62,638 bases of DNA from Methanobacteriota archaeon (GTDB lineage Archaea; JAADCQ01; Methanopyri; Methanopyrales; Methanopyraceae): the NCBI GenBank assembly GCA_027064425.1, contig JAMOPO010000052.1, positions 84,372 through 147,009 on the forward strand, given 5' to 3'. Position 1 is the first letter of the stretch. Each line of letters begins with the position of its first letter. Under the pieces are notes generated by a model. It did no database searches. It was given only the letters and a program-made list of their open reading frames with translations, and was not told the DNA's origin. This document shows, one piece after another, positions 59,785-62,638 of the stretch. Made by a program: the position numbers and the translations under genes.

Positions 59785-60765
59785 TTAGTCCTCAAATCCC
59801 ATCATCTTCCTCAACTTCCGCCCTACCCGCTCGATCTCGTGGTTCTCGATCTCCTTGCGCAGCCGCCGGAGCACAATTCGTCCCGACTCGTTCTCCATGG
59901 TCCACTCCCGGGCGAACTCGCCGCTGCGGATCTCCTCCAGCACCTTCTTCATCTCCTCCTTGTTGATGATCCGCTTGCCGCGCGTGAGTCCTCCGTACTC
60001 AGCGGTGTTCGAGACGGCCTCCAGCATCCCCGTGAGTCCCTTCTTGTGGATCAGGTCCACGATGAGCTTCAGCTCATGCAGCGTCTCGAAGTAGGCTACC
60101 TCCGGCTGATAACCCGCCTCCACCAGCGTCTCGAAGGCGTACAGAATCAGGTACAGCACGCCGCCCACCAGGTCGACCTGCTCTCCGAACAGATCCGTCT
60201 CGACCTCCTCCCGGAACGTGGTCTCGATGACGCCCGCGCGGGTGAACCCCATGGCCTTGGCCATGGCCAGGGCGATGTCCTTCGCCTTGCCCGTGTAGTC
60301 CTGGTGCACGGCCACCAGGGCCGGGGTGCCGAACCCCTCCGTGTACAGCTTGCGCACCATGTCCCCCGGTCCTTTGGGTGCTACTAGGATCACGTCTACG
60401 TACTCCGGCGGTTCAATGAGGCCGTAGTGAATGTTGAACGCGTGGCTGAAGCCCAGCGCGTCTCCCTTGCTCAGGTTGTCGTGAATGTGTTCTCGGTACA
60501 CCTTGGGCTGGACCTCGTCGGGGATCAGGATGTGCACGATGTCGCCCTGCTCGGCCGCCTCCGGGATCGGCAGGACCTCGAACCCGTCCTCCTTCGCCCG
60601 CTTCCAGGACGGTCCGCCCTCGCGCACGCCGATGATCACGTCGACGCCCGAGTCCCGGAGGTTCTTGGCCTGAGCCTCGCCCTGATTCCCGTAGCCGATC
60701 ACCGCAACCGTCTTGCCCTCCAGCACGTCTAGGGAGGCGTCCTCGTCCCCGTAAATCTTGGCCAA
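59785..60765 (-). CDS. ilvC: ketol-acid reductoisomerase
   Basis: A 326-residue class I enzyme of branched-chain amino acid synthesis (acetolactate to dihydroxyisovalerate). The dinucleotide loop [19 protein letters not shown] is near residues 22-40. [32 protein letters not shown] and the metal ligands in [14 protein letters not shown] (near 190) and [14 protein letters not shown] (near 248) are all present. ATG 60765, 19 bases after the rpl14e stop, so the two form an operon. Confidence 0.96.
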   Translation of the reverse strand: MAKIYGDEDASLDVLEGKTVAVIGYGNQGEAQAKNLRDSGVDVIIGVREGGPSWKRAKEDGFEVLPIPEAAEQGDIVHILIPDEVQPKVYREHIHDNLSKGDALGFSHAFNIHYGLIEPPEYVDVILVAPKGPGDMVRKLYTEGFGTPALVAVHQDYTGKAKDIALAMAKAMGFTRAGVIETTFREEVETDLFGEQVDLVGGVLYLILYAFETLVEAGYQPEVAYFETLHELKLIVDLIHKKGLTGMLEAVSNTAEYGGLTRGKRIINKEEMKKVLEEIRSGEFAREWTMENESGRIVLRRLRKEIENHEIERVGRKLRKMMGFED

Positions 60766-60784
60766 GCCGCCCGCCCCGCTGGCC

Positions 60785-61069
60785 TCAGTCGGACTTAACG
60801 ATGCCCTCCTTAACCAGGTCCAGGAGGCCGGCCTCCTCCAGCGCCTCCTTCACCTCCTCGTCCGACGCGCCCCGCTCGATGTCGATCTTCTCCGGCGTCG
60901 GCTCCAGGTGCTTCACGTTACACCTTCTCCGACGAACCCCGGTGATCTCCTTCGGGCCGGTCACGATGACGAAATTCTCATCTATGATGTCCACGACGAC
61001 GCAGTACCTGCCGGCCTCCCTGCCGGCGGTTTTCACGCAGATTCGACCGATCTCGATCGGGGCCGCCAC
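60785..61069 (-). CDS. rpl14e: 50S ribosomal protein L14e
   Basis: A 94-residue archaeal/eukaryotic-type ribosomal protein with a KOW/SH3-like domain: [36 protein letters not shown] (residues about 4-40), [13 protein letters not shown], then an acidic helical tail. GTG 61069 is preceded by GGGGGATGATGCC on this strand. It is divergent from a membrane protein gene with 24 bases between start codons and drives ilvC downstream. Confidence 0.94.
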   Translation of the reverse strand: MAAPIEIGRICVKTAGREAGRYCVVVDIIDENFVIVTGPKEITGVRRRRCNVKHLEPTPEKIDIERGASDEEVKEALEEAGLLDLVKEGIVKSD

Positions 61070-61093
61070 GGCATCATCCCCCGGGGGTTCCGG
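61070..61093. promoter_or_regulatory. divergent back-to-back SDs between rpl14e and membrane protein gene
   Basis: The central CCCCCGGGGG palindrome (about 61078-61087) yields GGGGG on both strands: eight to nine bases before GTG 61069 (minus) and about six bases before TTG 61094 (plus). The promoters must lie outside this 24-base gap. Confidence 0.5.
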
Positions 61094-62554
61094 TTGGCCA
61101 GGTTGTTCGGCAGGTCGGCGTGGCTTGCCCTAGCAGCCGGTTTAACAACGTTGTTGGCCTACTTGGCGCACCTCGGGCACGAGTCCGTGACCCACGCCCC
61201 GAACCGTCACGCGGCCGAAAACGCCCCGCTCCACTACGCGATCTGCGCCATCATCGCCGCGTGCGCGGTCCGGCTCACGCCGGGTTATTCAGCCCTGAAC
61301 GTCCTCCTGAACTGCGCGCTCAGGGAGACGCCGAGACCGCTACCGACCGGGCCGTGGCTGGCGTGGCAAGGGCTCAAGGTCGGGGCCCTGATCGTCCTCC
61401 TGCACGGATTCCCCACGGTCCCCGTCGTGCACTGGATCGCCTCCGGCAACCCGGCCCGGGTGGTCCTGGCCCTCGGGATCCTGCTCGGTCCCCCGTTCAA
61501 GGTCAGGGCCGCGATGCTCCTGCTCTCTCACCTGGCCAGCGCCGCGCTGGACGCGCAGGAGTACGCGAACGACCGCGAGCTGCTGGAGTCCGCGATGATC
61601 TCGCACGGCCTCCGCATCGCGGCCGTGGTCCTGGGGATCGCCACCGTCACCCTCGCCACCTACCCCATTATCTCAATGTACCTCCTCCCACTGCTGGCCT
61701 TCCTGGCGGCCCTCAGCCTGCACCTGTGGTCTCAGTCCCGGCTTCCATGGCGGGAGTACCGCCAACTGAGCGGGCTGATCGACCGGATTAAGCGAGGCCT
61801 TATCCTGGCGGTGGCGCTGCTCCCCACCGTTCCGGTCCTGGACCTCCTGACCGGCGTCCCCACGGAGCTGACGATCCACGCGTGGGCCACCATGGTCGGA
61901 GAGGCCGTCCTGCAGCCCCACTCGGTGAAGCTCGACCCCGCCTCCTACCTGACCCAAACCCCCGCCCAGCTCTCCCGAGCCTGGAGCGCGGGACGCTCCC
62001 CGGTGTGGGGCGTCACCGGAGACCGGCTGCAGGTCGTGGTCAGCGACGGGCGCGGCCACGGCTGGGTCATCGACCCCAGGTCCGGGGCGATCAGAGGTAC
62101 TCTCAAGGTTCCCATCGAGGCCATTGAGCGGCAGGAGGACGCGCTCCGGCGTGCGTTCCCGTACCTCCGACCCGGGGCGCCCGTGCTGAGGGACGGTCGA
62201 GTCCGGGTGAGCGCGTGGATCGTCGCCGACGTGTGGCTGCCGTTCCTGGGGTTCACCCTGGCACTGCCCGTCTCGGGTGATCCGGCCCTCCCGAGGAACG
62301 AGTGGGGGCTCGCCTGGTACCCGGCCCGCTGGAGGGGTCGACTGGTGCCCGTGCTCATCCCGATCGAGACGCTGGCGATGCCGGTCCTTGAGGTGCCGGG
62401 CGAGGCCCTGGTCTCGATCCCCCCGCCGCGTTCCCTGAAACTGTGGCTGCACGGGCCCGGGTTCGTCCGCATCGACCGGGGGAGGGTGATCCTCCTGAGA
62501 CCGGAGTATCGGTCCGACGGGACGCTGAAGCGCCTGGAAGCGATCAGGGTGTGA
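61094..62554 (+). CDS. uncharacterised membrane protein with N-terminal His motif
   Basis: A 486-residue protein. The first 270 residues contain about seven hydrophobic segments. The first loop, [22 protein letters not shown], is His-rich and recalls the metal-binding loops of predicted membrane-bound metal-dependent hydrolases (THS/HR-type), but I cannot assign a family. The C-terminal 200 residues are soluble and beta-rich ([26 protein letters not shown]). TTG 61094 has GGGGG six bases ahead. A longer open frame upstream runs antisense to rpl14e and is rejected. Confidence 0.65.
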   Translation: MARLFGRSAWLALAAGLTTLLAYLAHLGHESVTHAPNRHAAENAPLHYAICAIIAACAVRLTPGYSALNVLLNCALRETPRPLPTGPWLAWQGLKVGALIVLLHGFPTVPVVHWIASGNPARVVLALGILLGPPFKVRAAMLLLSHLASAALDAQEYANDRELLESAMISHGLRIAAVVLGIATVTLATYPIISMYLLPLLAFLAALSLHLWSQSRLPWREYRQLSGLIDRIKRGLILAVALLPTVPVLDLLTGVPTELTIHAWATMVGEAVLQPHSVKLDPASYLTQTPAQLSRAWSAGRSPVWGVTGDRLQVVVSDGRGHGWVIDPRSGAIRGTLKVPIEAIERQEDALRRAFPYLRPGAPVLRDGRVRVSAWIVADVWLPFLGFTLALPVSGDPALPRNEWGLAWYPARWRGRLVPVLIPIETLAMPVLEVPGEALVSIPPPRSLKLWLHGPGFVRIDRGRVILLRPEYRSDGTLKRLEAIRV

Positions 62555-62567
62555 GGGGTACGGTAGC

Positions 62568-62638
62568 GTGAAGGCGGCCGTCTTCCTCGAGCGGAAGGGG
62601 AACAAGGTGCGGATCGCGTTCACCGAGGACGATCCCAG
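62568..62638 (+). CDS. start of an unidentified gene (3' truncated by window end)
   Basis: Only 23 codons are visible: GTG 62568 with GAGGGGTACGG ahead, then KAAVFLERKGNKVRIAF. The good SD and short distance (13 bases) from the previous stop support a co-transcribed gene. Too little remains to name a family. Confidence 0.5.
   Translation, partial: MKAAVFLERKGNKVRIAFTEDDP

Noticed and set aside
60758-61093. 5' extension of the last membrane protein frame
   Set aside because: Antisense to rpl14e; the SD-supported TTG 61094 begins the hydrophobic protein.

Overview
The window reads as a chromosomal segment of a hyperthermophilic hydrogenotrophic methanogen, almost certainly Methanopyrus (M. 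kandleri or a close relative). Support: very GC-rich and dense gene packing, a strongly acidic Glu/Asp-rich proteome, frequent GTG and TTG starts behind G-rich Shine-Dalgarno (SD) sequences, methanogenesis marker proteins 2 and 3, a formyltransferase paralogue, a fused F420-type sulfite reductase, archaeal isoprenoid genes and a thiol:fumarate reductase-like flavoprotein. I see no insertion sequence, CRISPR array, prophage, tRNA or rRNA. No gene-free stretch exceeds about 230 bases.

Layout. 1-4.5 kb: membrane protein end, an acidic coiled-coil/bactofilin-like protein, and a convergent protein joining an Era-type KH domain to a left-handed beta-helix. 4.5-8.7 kb (-): archaeal isoprenoid operon ipk-fni-rnj-idsA. 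8.7-16 kb: ThiI, CBS protein, FIST sensor, leuD/leuB-type pair, trpB. 15.8-21.6 kb: V4R protein/mptD divergent pair, TmcAL-like nucleotidyltransferase, B12-radical SAM protein, zincin, purCSQ. 21.7-29.3 kb: a FIST gene with a one-base frameshift, DUF2117, then the operon MMP2-MMP3-B12 radical SAM-tyrA. 29.3-33.6 kb: fsr divergent from an HTH regulator plus a small siroheme protein, then trm56 and a phosphoesterase. 33.6-43.7 kb: uncharacterised proteins, SAM hydrolase, nnr, a three-gene ABC-ATPase/HypB-like GTPase/Fe-S cassette, DUF89, a site-2-protease-like membrane protein, YjbQ, MscS. 43.8-47.3 kb: Ftr-like protein, sugar kinase, histidine-rich membrane peptide, queE/queD. 47.2-55.6 kb: a C/D box sRNA, pheT, ftsZ-secE-spt5-rpl11-rpl1-rpl10, THEP1, tfrA-like. 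55.6-62.6 kb: adenine deaminase, glycosyltransferase-like protein, secreted surface protein, rpl14e-ilvC, and a membrane protein.

The most unusual signals concern translation initiation and small RNAs. Four genes (ipk, the DUF89 gene, THEP1, ade) have no usable ATG/GTG/TTG where the family N-terminus must begin, but have a CTG 7-9 bases after a five- or six-G SD. Two divergent pairs (16.2 kb, 35.66 kb) have exactly 13 bases between start codons, filled by one near-palindrome giving each strand its SD; two more pairs use a C-run/G-run junction. Five co-directional junctions use a TTGA stop/start overlap and two convergent pairs share a CTAG stop palindrome. A well-formed C/D box sRNA lies at 47.25 kb, and two further structured intergenic regions look like RNA candidates.

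All calls come from reading the sequence and from memory of protein families; nothing was searched against a database.
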